Below, in pieces: positions 55,708-62,825 of a stretch of 64,000 nucleotides of DNA. The stretch spans positions 4,402,001 to 4,466,000 of the forward strand of contig NZ_CP074570.1 in the NCBI RefSeq assembly GCF_019900845.1. The letters are read 5' to 3'. The translations under genes were made by a program, and so were the position numbers. Position 1 is the stretch's first letter, and every line of letters begins with the position of its first letter. The notes under the pieces were generated by a model. That model was not told where the DNA came from and ran no database searches. It saw only the letters and a program-made list of their open reading frames with translations. Source of the DNA: Paraneptunicella aestuarii (GTDB lineage Bacteria; Pseudomonadota; Gammaproteobacteria; Enterobacterales; Alteromonadaceae).

Positions 55708-56151
55708 ATGGACTGGCTCGTTGGTATATTATTAGTAGTCGTTGGGGCAATTGTTGGTTTTTTCGTTGCGAAATACTTTCTTACACAATCCGGAAAGGCA
55801 AAAACCAAATCTCATACCGAACAATCTGAACGAGAATTGCTCACGGAACAAGCGCTTATACACGTATCTCATTCACGTAAAATGTTAGAAGAAATTCAGC
55901 GTCAAAGTAATGCATTACAAGCTCAAATGGATGCTTACGAAGACATCATTATTCAAACCAAAGGCATGAAAGACGGGGATTCACTACCCTTTTTCAGTGA
56001 TCAGGCCACCACCTTTTTACGCAGCAAGCAAAAAGAGGTCAAAACCACCTCTCAAGACATCGGTTTTCAGCCTCCCGATTACTCTCAAGGCAATTCAGGT
56101 TTGTTTGGCTCTTCCAAAACTGAATCTGAACGAAAAAAAACGGGTTCTTGA
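55708..56151 (+). CDS. zapG: Inner-membrane division/envelope protein ZapG (YhcB, DUF1043)
   Basis: 147 aa: one N-terminal membrane segment (about 3-23, WLVGILLVVVGAIVGFFVAKYF), a coiled coil (about 35-80) and a disordered tail with PPDYSQGNSGLFG, the family's conserved C-terminal motif. In enterics it links cell division and envelope synthesis. AGAGGAAC lies before ATG. Upstream of degQ, as in E. coli. Confidence 0.92.
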   Translation: MDWLVGILLVVVGAIVGFFVAKYFLTQSGKAKTKSHTEQSERELLTEQALIHVSHSRKMLEEIQRQSNALQAQMDAYEDIIIQTKGMKDGDSLPFFSDQATTFLRSKQKEVKTTSQDIGFQPPDYSQGNSGLFGSSKTESERKKTGS

Positions 56152-56187
56152 TGACCGGAACTTTGCCCCCAAATTGGAGTCACTTGA

Positions 56188-56347
56188 AGGGCGTGTTGAT
56201 CTTTCACAGATAATTTTGCAGCAACCCGTATGGAATTGACTCATTGTTGCAGCCTTTTGACTTAGCTCACTAAGCCAGTAAGGCTGCATCACAATCTAAA
56301 TCCGTATATTTAGAGCAAAATTTATCAATGAAAGATCAACACGCCCT
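56188..56347 (+). mobile_element. 160-bp MITE-like element with terminal inverted repeats
   Basis: The ends AGGGCGTGTTGATCTTTCA (56188-56206) and its exact complement (56329-56347) are 19-bp perfect; similarity continues inward imperfectly to about 34 bp. The interior includes a long hairpin (TGCAGCCTT...AAGGCTGCA, 56249-56288). No ORF and no obvious target duplication. It lies between zapG and degQ. Confidence 0.8.
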
Positions 56348-56373
56348 ATTTTAAAAACGGAGAAAAACTGCAA

Positions 56374-57744
56374 ATGAAAAAAATAGTTTCCTGTACTGCA
56401 GTCTACGCTGCAGTTTTAGTCAGTGGCTTGGCAATGGTTTCCCCTGCTCAGGCAGCACTTCCTTTTCTCAATAATGATGAAGTTCCGACGTTAGCTCCAA
56501 TGTTGGAAAAAACGACACCGGCAATTGTCAGCATTTCCGTTGAAGGTAAGCACAAAATAAGGCAACAGATACCTGATCTTTTCAGGTATTTTTACGGCCC
56601 GAATGCGCCCAAAGAGCAAGTTCAGGAACAGCCTTTTAAAGGCTTGGGAAGCGGTGTCATTATTGACGCTAAAGAAGGTTATATCGTCACCAACGCTCAC
56701 GTAGTCGACAACGCTGATGAAATTATTGTTTCTTTGGGTGATGGGCGCGAAGTTGAAGCGAAAAAGATTGGTGAAGACAAAGACAGCGACATTGCACTGT
56801 TGAAAGTCGAACCCAATAACCTTAAAGAAGTTCCATTAGCTGATTCTGATAAATTACGCGTTGGTGACTTCGTTGTCGCTATCGGTAATCCATTCGGTAT
56901 CGGTAAAACCGTAACTTCCGGTATCGTCAGTGCTTTAGGCCGTTCAACCGCCGGTGGCATTAACCTGTATGAAGATTATATCCAAACCGACGCAGCCATT
57001 AACCGTGGTAACTCTGGTGGCGCGCTGGTAAACCTGAAAGGTGAATTAGTCGGCATCAACACTGCGATTATTGGCCCCAACGGCGGTAACGTCGGTATCG
57101 GTTTTGCCATTCCAGCCAACATGATGAAAAGCCTGGTCGATCAAATCATCAAATACGGTGAAGTGCGCAGAGGTTTGCTAGGTATTACCGGTCAAAATGT
57201 GGATGCAGGATTGGCTGAAGCCATGGGGCTTGATGTGAATCAGGGTGCTTTCGTCCGCGAAGTAGCCGAAGACTCGGCTGCCGCCAAAGGCGGAATTGAA
57301 CCAGGCGACATCATCATCGAGCTAAACGGTAAAAACATTGAAAGCTTCAATGAATTACGCGCTAAAATCGGTACTTTAGGTGCAGGAACCGAAGTCAAAT
57401 TGAAAGTATTGCGTGAAGGTAAACGCAAAGACATCAGCGTTACACTGGATGACTTCACTGCTCGAAATATCTCAGCAGAAGAAATTCATCCTGCACTCGA
57501 CGGGGCGACATTGGCAGACGGTGAAACCGAAAACAATGAGCAAGGCGTTGCGATCACCGAGTTGACTCGTCGCTCTAATGCAGATCGCTTAGGATTGCAG
57601 GAAGGTGACGTCATTATTGGTGTAAACCGTAAACGCGTGACAAACGTCGCCGAGTTACGCCGAGCTCTGGATGACAACGAACGAGGCGTTATCGCACTAA
57701 ACGTTAAACGTGGTCGTTCTTCACTTTACCTGGTCATTCGCTAA
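56374..57744 (+). CDS. degQ: Periplasmic serine endoprotease DegQ/DegP-type
   Basis: 456 aa with a signal peptide (about 1-28, AQA-A). Chymotrypsin-like protease domain with catalytic His109 (TNAHVVD), Asp139 (DSDIALLK) and Ser214 (RGNSGGALVN), followed by two PDZ domains (about 260-355 and 375-450). Cleaves and refolds misfolded periplasmic proteins. ATG has GGAGA 7-9 nt upstream. degS follows, as in E. coli. Confidence 0.96.
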   Translation: MKKIVSCTAVYAAVLVSGLAMVSPAQAALPFLNNDEVPTLAPMLEKTTPAIVSISVEGKHKIRQQIPDLFRYFYGPNAPKEQVQEQPFKGLGSGVIIDAKEGYIVTNAHVVDNADEIIVSLGDGREVEAKKIGEDKDSDIALLKVEPNNLKEVPLADSDKLRVGDFVVAIGNPFGIGKTVTSGIVSALGRSTAGGINLYEDYIQTDAAINRGNSGGALVNLKGELVGINTAIIGPNGGNVGIGFAIPANMMKSLVDQIIKYGEVRRGLLGITGQNVDAGLAEAMGLDVNQGAFVREVAEDSAAAKGGIEPGDIIIELNGKNIESFNELRAKIGTLGAGTEVKLKVLREGKRKDISVTLDDFTARNISAEEIHPALDGATLADGETENNEQGVAITELTRRSNADRLGLQEGDVIIGVNRKRVTNVAELRRALDDNERGVIALNVKRGRSSLYLVIR

Positions 57745-57754
57745 TCCAATATCT

Positions 57755-57777
57755 GGCTCCGGTTTCAAACCGGAGCC
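57755..57777 (+). terminator. Hairpin after degQ
   Basis: A perfect 11-bp stem GGCTCCGGTTT/AAACCGGAGCC with a 1-nt loop, followed by ACTATTTCT; a likely terminator. Confidence 0.7.
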
Positions 57778-57961
57778 ACTATTTCTCAACCATATTCACT
57801 CCATCTATTTGAACTCTTTCACAAAAATCCTCTTACATGTCGCGAATTGTAGCCTCATAGGCTATTCTGATACCTCATTCAATGTTATTCTCGCGTCCCA
57901 GATCCAGAGAACGATGTCGATCCACAATAGACCAACAATAGAACAATAAAGCGACTTAACT

Positions 57962-59041
57962 TTGCAGAATTGGCTAGCTTTCCTCATTAAATCCGTCCTA
58001 CTGGGCTTGATCGTTTCAGGCTTGCTGTTATTGCTCATGCCCAAATTACGCTCGGGTGACGGCTGGTCAGTTCCCTGGTCAAAAGAGCAGCGTTACAATG
58101 TAGACAAAATCAGCTTTAGTAGCGCCATCAATAATGCCGGCCCTTCTGTGGTCAATATTTATAGTTTTAGCTACGACACCCGTTCCCTGCTTTATAATCG
58201 ACGCCCAACCGAGCGAACCAGCCTGGGTTCTGGCGTGATCATGACAGAACACGGACACATTCTGACCTGCTTGCACGTTATTAACGATGCTGACTACATC
58301 GGTGTCGTACTTAATGACGGACAGTTTTACGAAGCTCAGTTAGTCGGACACGACTGGCTAACCGATTTGGCAGTGCTAAAAATCTCCGCAGAAAATGCGC
58401 CAGTGATCCCGCAAACAGAAGATCCTCACACTCAAGTGGGTGATTTGGTGTTAGCGATTGGCAACCCATACAATCTGGGGCAAACCATCACACAAGGTAT
58501 TGTTGGTGCAACGGGTAGAGCTCGCATCACCAACAACGTCGCAGGTTACGCCAACTTCATTCAAACCGACGCGGTACTTAACGAAGGTAATTCAGGGGGC
58601 GCCTTGGTTGATAGCAATGGCTATCTGATCGGTATTAACAACGCCAACTATAAAACGCTGGACAACCGCCGCCGAGTGAAAGATGTTCCCGGTGTTTTCT
58701 TTGCTGTTCCATACAAATTAGCTAAAAAAGTAATGGATCAAATCATTGCTAATGGACGCGTTATCCGTGGTTATTTAGGTGTTTCAGGCAATGATATTCC
58801 CGGCCAATCCGGATTAGCTATCACGAACATTACTCCAGGTGGCCCAGCAGACGCAGCCGGACTGGAAGCCAATGATGTCTTACTTTCGATCAACGGCATT
58901 CGCATTGAAGGCGCAGCTCACGCACTAGAACTGGTGGCTGAAACCAAGCCCGGCACTATTTTGAATTTTGAAGTCAGCCGAAACGACCAGATATTCACGT
59001 TACCGGTGAATATTACCGAGTTGCATATTAGCCAGCAGTAG
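57962..59041 (+). CDS. degS: Stress-sensing inner-membrane protease DegS
   Basis: Cuts the anti-sigma factor RseA when outer-membrane protein C-termini bind its PDZ domain. 359 aa from TTG 57962, with a membrane anchor about 8-28, His105 (CLHVIND), Asp135 (TDLAVLK), Ser211 (EGNSGGALVD) and a single C-terminal PDZ domain. The start codon is weak and lacks a good ribosome binding site; no better start exists in frame near the anchor. The His motif reads LTCLHV rather than TNAHV. Confidence 0.94.
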   Translation: MQNWLAFLIKSVLLGLIVSGLLLLLMPKLRSGDGWSVPWSKEQRYNVDKISFSSAINNAGPSVVNIYSFSYDTRSLLYNRRPTERTSLGSGVIMTEHGHILTCLHVINDADYIGVVLNDGQFYEAQLVGHDWLTDLAVLKISAENAPVIPQTEDPHTQVGDLVLAIGNPYNLGQTITQGIVGATGRARITNNVAGYANFIQTDAVLNEGNSGGALVDSNGYLIGINNANYKTLDNRRRVKDVPGVFFAVPYKLAKKVMDQIIANGRVIRGYLGVSGNDIPGQSGLAITNITPGGPADAAGLEANDVLLSINGIRIEGAAHALELVAETKPGTILNFEVSRNDQIFTLPVNITELHISQQ

Positions 59042-59852
59042 GATTTTTCTGGTTCTTCCACAAATACAGCGTTCTCAGCAAATCCCAAAAATCTGCATTT
59101 AACCATAGCTTTTTTGTTTGATAAACAAAGAGTCCATAAGAGCTAAACTGCTCTGCCTCGATCAGTTCAGCGCCTAATCCATCGAATTGGTTATTGGTAA
59201 AAAACACCAGCTCCTTGCTGTGCTTTTGCTTTCGACTATTGGTAGCGAAATCCACTAAAGCAAAGAAACCAATTGCAAACTGAGGCTTAACGCTCTTGCC
59301 GTTCACCATACTCATTTGCTCAATCCAGAGCAATAAGTCCTGATAAGCCACATAATCGCCGTTTGCACCATGTAACAAACCGCTATAAAAGAGATTCGCT
59401 TTGTGCAGCTCCGGGATATCTTCCTGATTATTGAAATACTTGCCGGTTAAGTGATTGTTTTCCCAATTTTCGCTCAAAGCCATGTCTTTATTGCATTCAA
59501 AAGGATCGAGCCCCAACCAGCCCTTAAATTGAATATAGCTAGCCGTAACTTCGAAAGGAAACCCTATATCGCAACCTCGCTCCGACTTCCAGCGAGAATT
59601 CGCCTCCCCAGCGTCGCCATCCCAAACAATGTCGTGGCGATAGAGAGTGTAAAATTGAAATATGGGTTCACCTTTACAATCGGTTTCCCCCTTATTGCGG
59701 CAGATCATTTCTAGCGGAACCGATGCGGTAAGATGCTCGCTGTCCTGACCAATAAAATGCTGATAAAAGGTAACAAAAGAATAGTATTCCGACGTGTAGT
59801 GACCATCGTCATCGAGCCAGGTATGTTGTGGATTTATCCTTTTGTTCTGCAT
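59028..59852 (-). CDS. Hypothetical protein, 274 aa
   Basis: ATG 59852 has AGAGG upstream. No signal peptide. Contains several aromatic/Asp-rich stretches (NPQHTWLDDDGHYTSEYYSFVTFYQHF, WDGDAGEANSRWKSERGCDIGFPFEV) and paired Cys, with a hydrophobic C-terminal third. It overlaps the end of degS by 14 nt on the opposite strand. I recognise no family or catalytic motif. Confidence 0.65.
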   Translation of the reverse strand: MQNKRINPQHTWLDDDGHYTSEYYSFVTFYQHFIGQDSEHLTASVPLEMICRNKGETDCKGEPIFQFYTLYRHDIVWDGDAGEANSRWKSERGCDIGFPFEVTASYIQFKGWLGLDPFECNKDMALSENWENNHLTGKYFNNQEDIPELHKANLFYSGLLHGANGDYVAYQDLLLWIEQMSMVNGKSVKPQFAIGFFALVDFATNSRKQKHSKELVFFTNNQFDGLGAELIEAEQFSSYGLFVYQTKKLWLNADFWDLLRTLYLWKNQKNPTAG

Positions 59853-59924
59853 GGCACCTCTCAAAAGCAAACTTTTCTCCAGTTAGGTTACAATAGGCGT
59901 TTCCCGACACCAATAAAAGTATTT

Positions 59925-60482
59925 ATGGATCACAGAGACATCGCTATTGCGCAAACTCAGCAATGGGTAAGTAACGTCATCGTCGATTTGAACTTATGCC
60001 CTTTTGCCGGGCGCGAAGTGCTCAACAACACCATCCGCTACCAAGCCTATCGCGGCATGGATTTTGTTTCCTTATTGGAAGCCCTGAAAGACGAGTTTTA
60101 TTTTCTGGACACTCACAAAGAAACAGCAACAAGCTTAATTATTTACCCAGAGGAATTAGGTCAGTTTGATGACTACCTGGATTTTGTTGATTTAGCCAAT
60201 GATGTCTTGCACGCATGTGGTTATGAAGGTGTTTATCAACTAGCCACCTTCCACCCTGAATATAGCTTTGAAGGTACTGAGGCAAACGACGTGGAAAACT
60301 ATACCAACCGCGCACCCCATCCTATGCTGCACATTATTCGAGAGGATGATTTGGAAAAAGCACTAGCCGGATATACCAACCCGGAATCTATTCCAGAACG
60401 AAACATAAAGCTGATGAATAAGTTAGGGCTTACACACATGAAACAGCTTTTACAGCAGTGTGTTCAATGCCAAAAAAAATAA
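59925..60482 (+). CDS. DUF1415 family protein
   Basis: 185 aa from ATG 59925, the family start (MDHRDIAIAQTQQWVSNVIVDLNLCPFAGRE). Other conserved blocks: TATSLIIYPEELGQFDDYLDF, YQLATFHPEYSFEGT and RAPHPMLHIIREDD. A widespread gammaproteobacterial protein of unknown function, with Cys and His residues that could bind metal. Divergent from the 274-aa gene. Confidence 0.88.
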   Translation: MDHRDIAIAQTQQWVSNVIVDLNLCPFAGREVLNNTIRYQAYRGMDFVSLLEALKDEFYFLDTHKETATSLIIYPEELGQFDDYLDFVDLANDVLHACGYEGVYQLATFHPEYSFEGTEANDVENYTNRAPHPMLHIIREDDLEKALAGYTNPESIPERNIKLMNKLGLTHMKQLLQQCVQCQKK

Positions 60483-60605
60483 AGTGGTTTCAGTTAAAAT
60501 ATTAAAATTTGGCTTTGTATAAGATCTATTTAGATATTCTGATGCAGCATCGCCTTCAAGAAGGGTTTAAAAATGGAGTTCTGGTATCTCATAAACGTCC
60601 TCCTG

Positions 60606-60660
60606 ATGAGGTTCAACGCTACAAAGTGAAGCAATTTTTGGCAGCCTTGTTAAGTGTTTT
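60606..60660 (-). repeat. attC-like site after the 96-aa gene
   Basis: Immediately after the stop of the 96-aa gene the minus strand reads ACTTAAC (a perfect RYYYAAC), AAGGCTGCC... and then GCGTTGAAC, which contains GTTGAAC (a perfect GTTRRRY). These are integron attC simple-site motifs, though they are only about 45 nt apart, short for an attC. Confidence 0.45.
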
Positions 60661-60949
60661 ATTCTTCATAATCTTCGGCATCAATATCCATTACAGCAAG
60701 AAACTCTTGAAGAGAACTATACAGTTGAAAGCTGGGATAATCCTCAGGGAAAGCCTCTGGTCCAGAGCCCCAAACAAGATGTACACTTGCATAAGAACCA
60801 TCGCTTAATCGTGTAAGCACATCATCGTTATCAATCCTGCGACCTATTACGATTGGCGTCTTTCTAAAAAGAGGGTGTACCTTTGTTATTTCAAGTTCTA
60901 CCTGCTTTTGCACACCGGGAATTTCAGAATCGAACTGAATTTTTTCCAC
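60659..60949 (-). CDS. Hypothetical protein, 96 aa
   Basis: A small acidic cytosolic protein (IQFDSEIPGVQKQVELEITKV, VIGRRIDNDDVLTRLSDGSYASVHLVWG, then EFLAVMDIDAEDY at the end). The composition recalls small immunity-type proteins, but there is no firm match. It overlaps a spurious plus-strand frame. It belongs to a run of small minus-strand genes with attC-like ends. Confidence 0.6.
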   Translation of the reverse strand: MEKIQFDSEIPGVQKQVELEITKVHPLFRKTPIVIGRRIDNDDVLTRLSDGSYASVHLVWGSGPEAFPEDYPSFQLYSSLQEFLAVMDIDAEDYEE

Positions 60950-60990
60950 GGGAGTTTATATGTTATTTCTTCCATACTCGTTTTGACATT

Positions 60991-61090
60991 TTGCCCCCCA
61001 ATAAGGGACTGATGATGTTTGGCTAAACTTGTGTAGCGAAACGGAACTGAGAAAAACTTTAACTGTCCCGTCGTAATTGGCTTGTTATGT
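60991..61090 (-). repeat. attC-like site after the 116-aa gene
   Basis: Minus strand: ACATAACAAGCCAAT..., GGGACAG, spacer with TTTCGCTACACAAGTTTAGCC, then CAGTCCC and ATTGGGGGGC. The CCAAT/ATTGG and GGGAC/GTCCC pairs are placed as in the folded bottom strand of Vibrio-type attC sites. About 100 nt. The terminal GTTRRRY is degenerate. Confidence 0.55.
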
Positions 61091-61092
61091 GA

Positions 61093-61443
61093 CTAATCAC
61101 ATACCACATCATTGTTTTTATTAAGAGTAATTACTACTCTTTTGTGAATCTCATTATTAGTAACATAACCACAACTACCCCGAAGCATTACTAAGTTTTC
61201 ACTTTTGAATTGGTAGTTATAAACACCATCGCTTTGTTTTAGAAAATAGTGCAATGTGTTCACCTCACCATCTTCTAACATGCCAAAGTTCAAATTGGAA
61301 TTTGGTAAAGCGACCTCAGCTTGCTCGACGACATTACCTGATTTATTCACTATGGTAACACTAGGCATGACAAATACGCTGCCATAATAGGCAACGACCA
61401 TTACCACAAGAATAGAGATTACAATTCTAACGACCAACTTCAT
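61093..61443 (-). CDS. Small membrane-anchored protein, 116 aa
   Basis: One N-terminal membrane segment (about 5-27, VVRIVISILVVMVVAYYGSVFVM), then a soluble domain with alternating strands (VTIVNKSGNVVEQAEVALP, DGVYNYQFKSENLVMLRGSCGYVTNNEIHKRVVITL) and two Cys that could form a disulfide. Localised to the periplasmic face or secreted. No family recognised. Followed by an attC-like sequence. Confidence 0.65.
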   Translation of the reverse strand: MKLVVRIVISILVVMVVAYYGSVFVMPSVTIVNKSGNVVEQAEVALPNSNLNFGMLEDGEVNTLHYFLKQSDGVYNYQFKSENLVMLRGSCGYVTNNEIHKRVVITLNKNNDVVCD

Positions 61444-61550
61444 ATCGATTCCATAGACACACTATGCTTTGCGCCCTTTTGAATAACTTGCCATGTGCAA
61501 TGTTTAGTAAAACCTGCAATTTGATTCTAAATAAGTGTGCACAACTGTAA

Positions 61551-61674
61551 GTCACCTACCGAAATTGATCGCAGACTCGACGTGAATCCATCCCTGGAGT
61601 CTCCACAGCCGCTTCGCCGATTCATTAAGTGCAAAGCAGGGCTGAGGGTCTGCTCACTACTTTCTGTAGGTGAC
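61551..61674 (-). mobile_element. Small inverted-repeat element, copy 2
   Basis: 124 bp bounded by GTCACCTACCGAAA and TTTCTGTAGGTGAC. The interior (GCAGACTCGACGTGAATCCAT, GGAGTCTCCACAGCCGCTTC) matches 38775-38877 in reverse orientation. It ends 3 bp from the stop codon of the adjoining pseudogene. The terminal stems of the two copies differ in sequence yet remain paired. Confidence 0.75.
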
Positions 61675-61677
61675 TGA

Positions 61678-62109
61678 TTATTTGGAACAGTAATTTAGTA
61701 AATCTTGAACTTCCTTAATAGCGTACAAAAAACGTTGTAACCAAGCTTCGCTATCACTTAGATGTGAGACGCAATATTTTCTGACACTATCAATACCGCT
61801 ACCATAATGAATTTCATGTGGGTAACTACTAACGCATATTTTATCTAATTTAACCCCATATATGGGGTTAATTTATCATTCTCTGAATTGCCACCCCGTA
61901 TATCCAATTGAGCTAAACTTAACAAGTTCTGTTGTTCGTCTTCCGTAAGCGATAATACTATTTTGATTTTTGTTGCAAATTAAACGTTCAAATACCCCAG
62001 TGCGAAAATCGAAAGAGTCACTCCCTTTTAAGAAAGAGACAAACTCAACATCATGAGTTAACGAGAAAGAACTTAAGGGTAAGAAGGAAAGAACCAGAAG
62101 TATTTTTAT
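61678..62109 (-). pseudogene. Decaying secreted-protein gene (ATA start, two internal stops)
   Basis: One reading frame of 144 codons carries a plausible signal peptide (IKILLVLSFLPLSSFSLT) and protein-like sequence to GYTGWQFRE. It is then stopped by adjacent TGA and TAA (61878-61873) and resumes in the same frame (GVKLDKICVSSYPHEIHYGSG... LLNYCSK) to a TAA at 61678. The start position holds ATA, 4 nt after AAAGGAG, and there is no ATG, GTG or TTG nearby. It lies next to a small inverted-repeat element. Either a pseudogene or, less likely, a 77-aa protein using AUA as start. Confidence 0.6.
61849..61872. repeat. 22-bp perfect palindrome
   Basis: The plus strand reads TTAACCCCAT-AT-ATGGGGTTAA, a perfect inverted repeat, located directly after the paired stop codons of the pseudogene. 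Confidence 0.85.
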
Positions 62110-62120
62110 AGAACTCCTTT

Positions 62121-62212
62121 GCCCTTATGATAGACACCGAGATGTAAAGACATGGGGAACAGTAGCGCAGCAACACTGTATGTATCAATCCCTGCGGGCT
62201 GAATTGTTAGTC
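62121..62212 (-). repeat. Possible attC-like site after the 139-aa gene
   Basis: Minus strand: GACTAACAATTCAGCCCGCAGGG and then a central ACAGT/ACTGT hairpin around TTGCTGCGCT. TAACAATTC is a common start of attC sites; the right end lacks a clear GTTRRRY. Confidence 0.3.
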
Positions 62213-62314
62213 ATATCCTACTCTCCCTGCTTTTAATAATACCCAATCAGATGCATTAAAATTTATGCCCAGTTGTCCTTTAAAGCACGTTTATTCATAA
62301 ACAGCCAAGTCATT

Positions 62315-62734
62315 TCACAACTTATCCCGAAACTCGGGAGCAGGATTAAACTCACTCACGCGATACAAAGTGTTATAGCGTCCATCATCACTTTTATAGA
62401 TAAAGCGCTCTGCATCTATATAGACAATTTCATCGCACCATTTAACGCCAGCAGGAACTAATGAAGGCTCGGAGGAATAGGTGATTTCAACACAGCTATA
62501 ATAGGGAGAACTCCCCATAATTTTATAATTTGCTTCCAACTCAAAATAACGTGAGATCTCCGCAAGGTATCCCCAGGACAAAATCTGCCCCTTCTTTGTA
62601 TACTCATCAAAGCTGGTGAAGGTCTTGCCTTCATCTTCGGAAGAACCCCAAACACCGACTAATAAAGCCTGAATATCAGCATGGCAATTTAAGCTAACCA
62701 GAAGTGAAATTACTGCAAAGAAGCGTATTTTCAT
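62315..62734 (-). CDS. Small secreted protein, 139 aa
   Basis: Signal peptide (MKIRFFAVISLLVSLNCHA) then a mature domain with WGSSEDEGKTFTSFDEY, YSCVEITYSSEP, and a C-terminal VYIDAERFIYKSDDGRYNTLYRV; the pattern resembles lipocalin-like or DUF small-barrel proteins, without a firm match. Two Cys in the mature part may pair. Part of the minus-strand accessory run before ntrC. Confidence 0.65.
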   Translation of the reverse strand: MKIRFFAVISLLVSLNCHADIQALLVGVWGSSEDEGKTFTSFDEYTKKGQILSWGYLAEISRYFELEANYKIMGSSPYYSCVEITYSSEPSLVPAGVKWCDEIVYIDAERFIYKSDDGRYNTLYRVSEFNPAPEFRDKL

Positions 62735-62825
62735 TATGAACTCTGTCGTTGTTTCTATGGCAATAATATCCCGTCTTTACCGGATAACAAGAACAAACAA
62801 CATTGCCGTTTCTAAATCAAATACC

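Noticed and set aside
60509-60808. 99-codon plus-strand ORF overlapping the 96-aa minus-strand gene
   Set aside because: The minus-strand frame has protein-like composition and fits its neighbours' orientation; this one does not.
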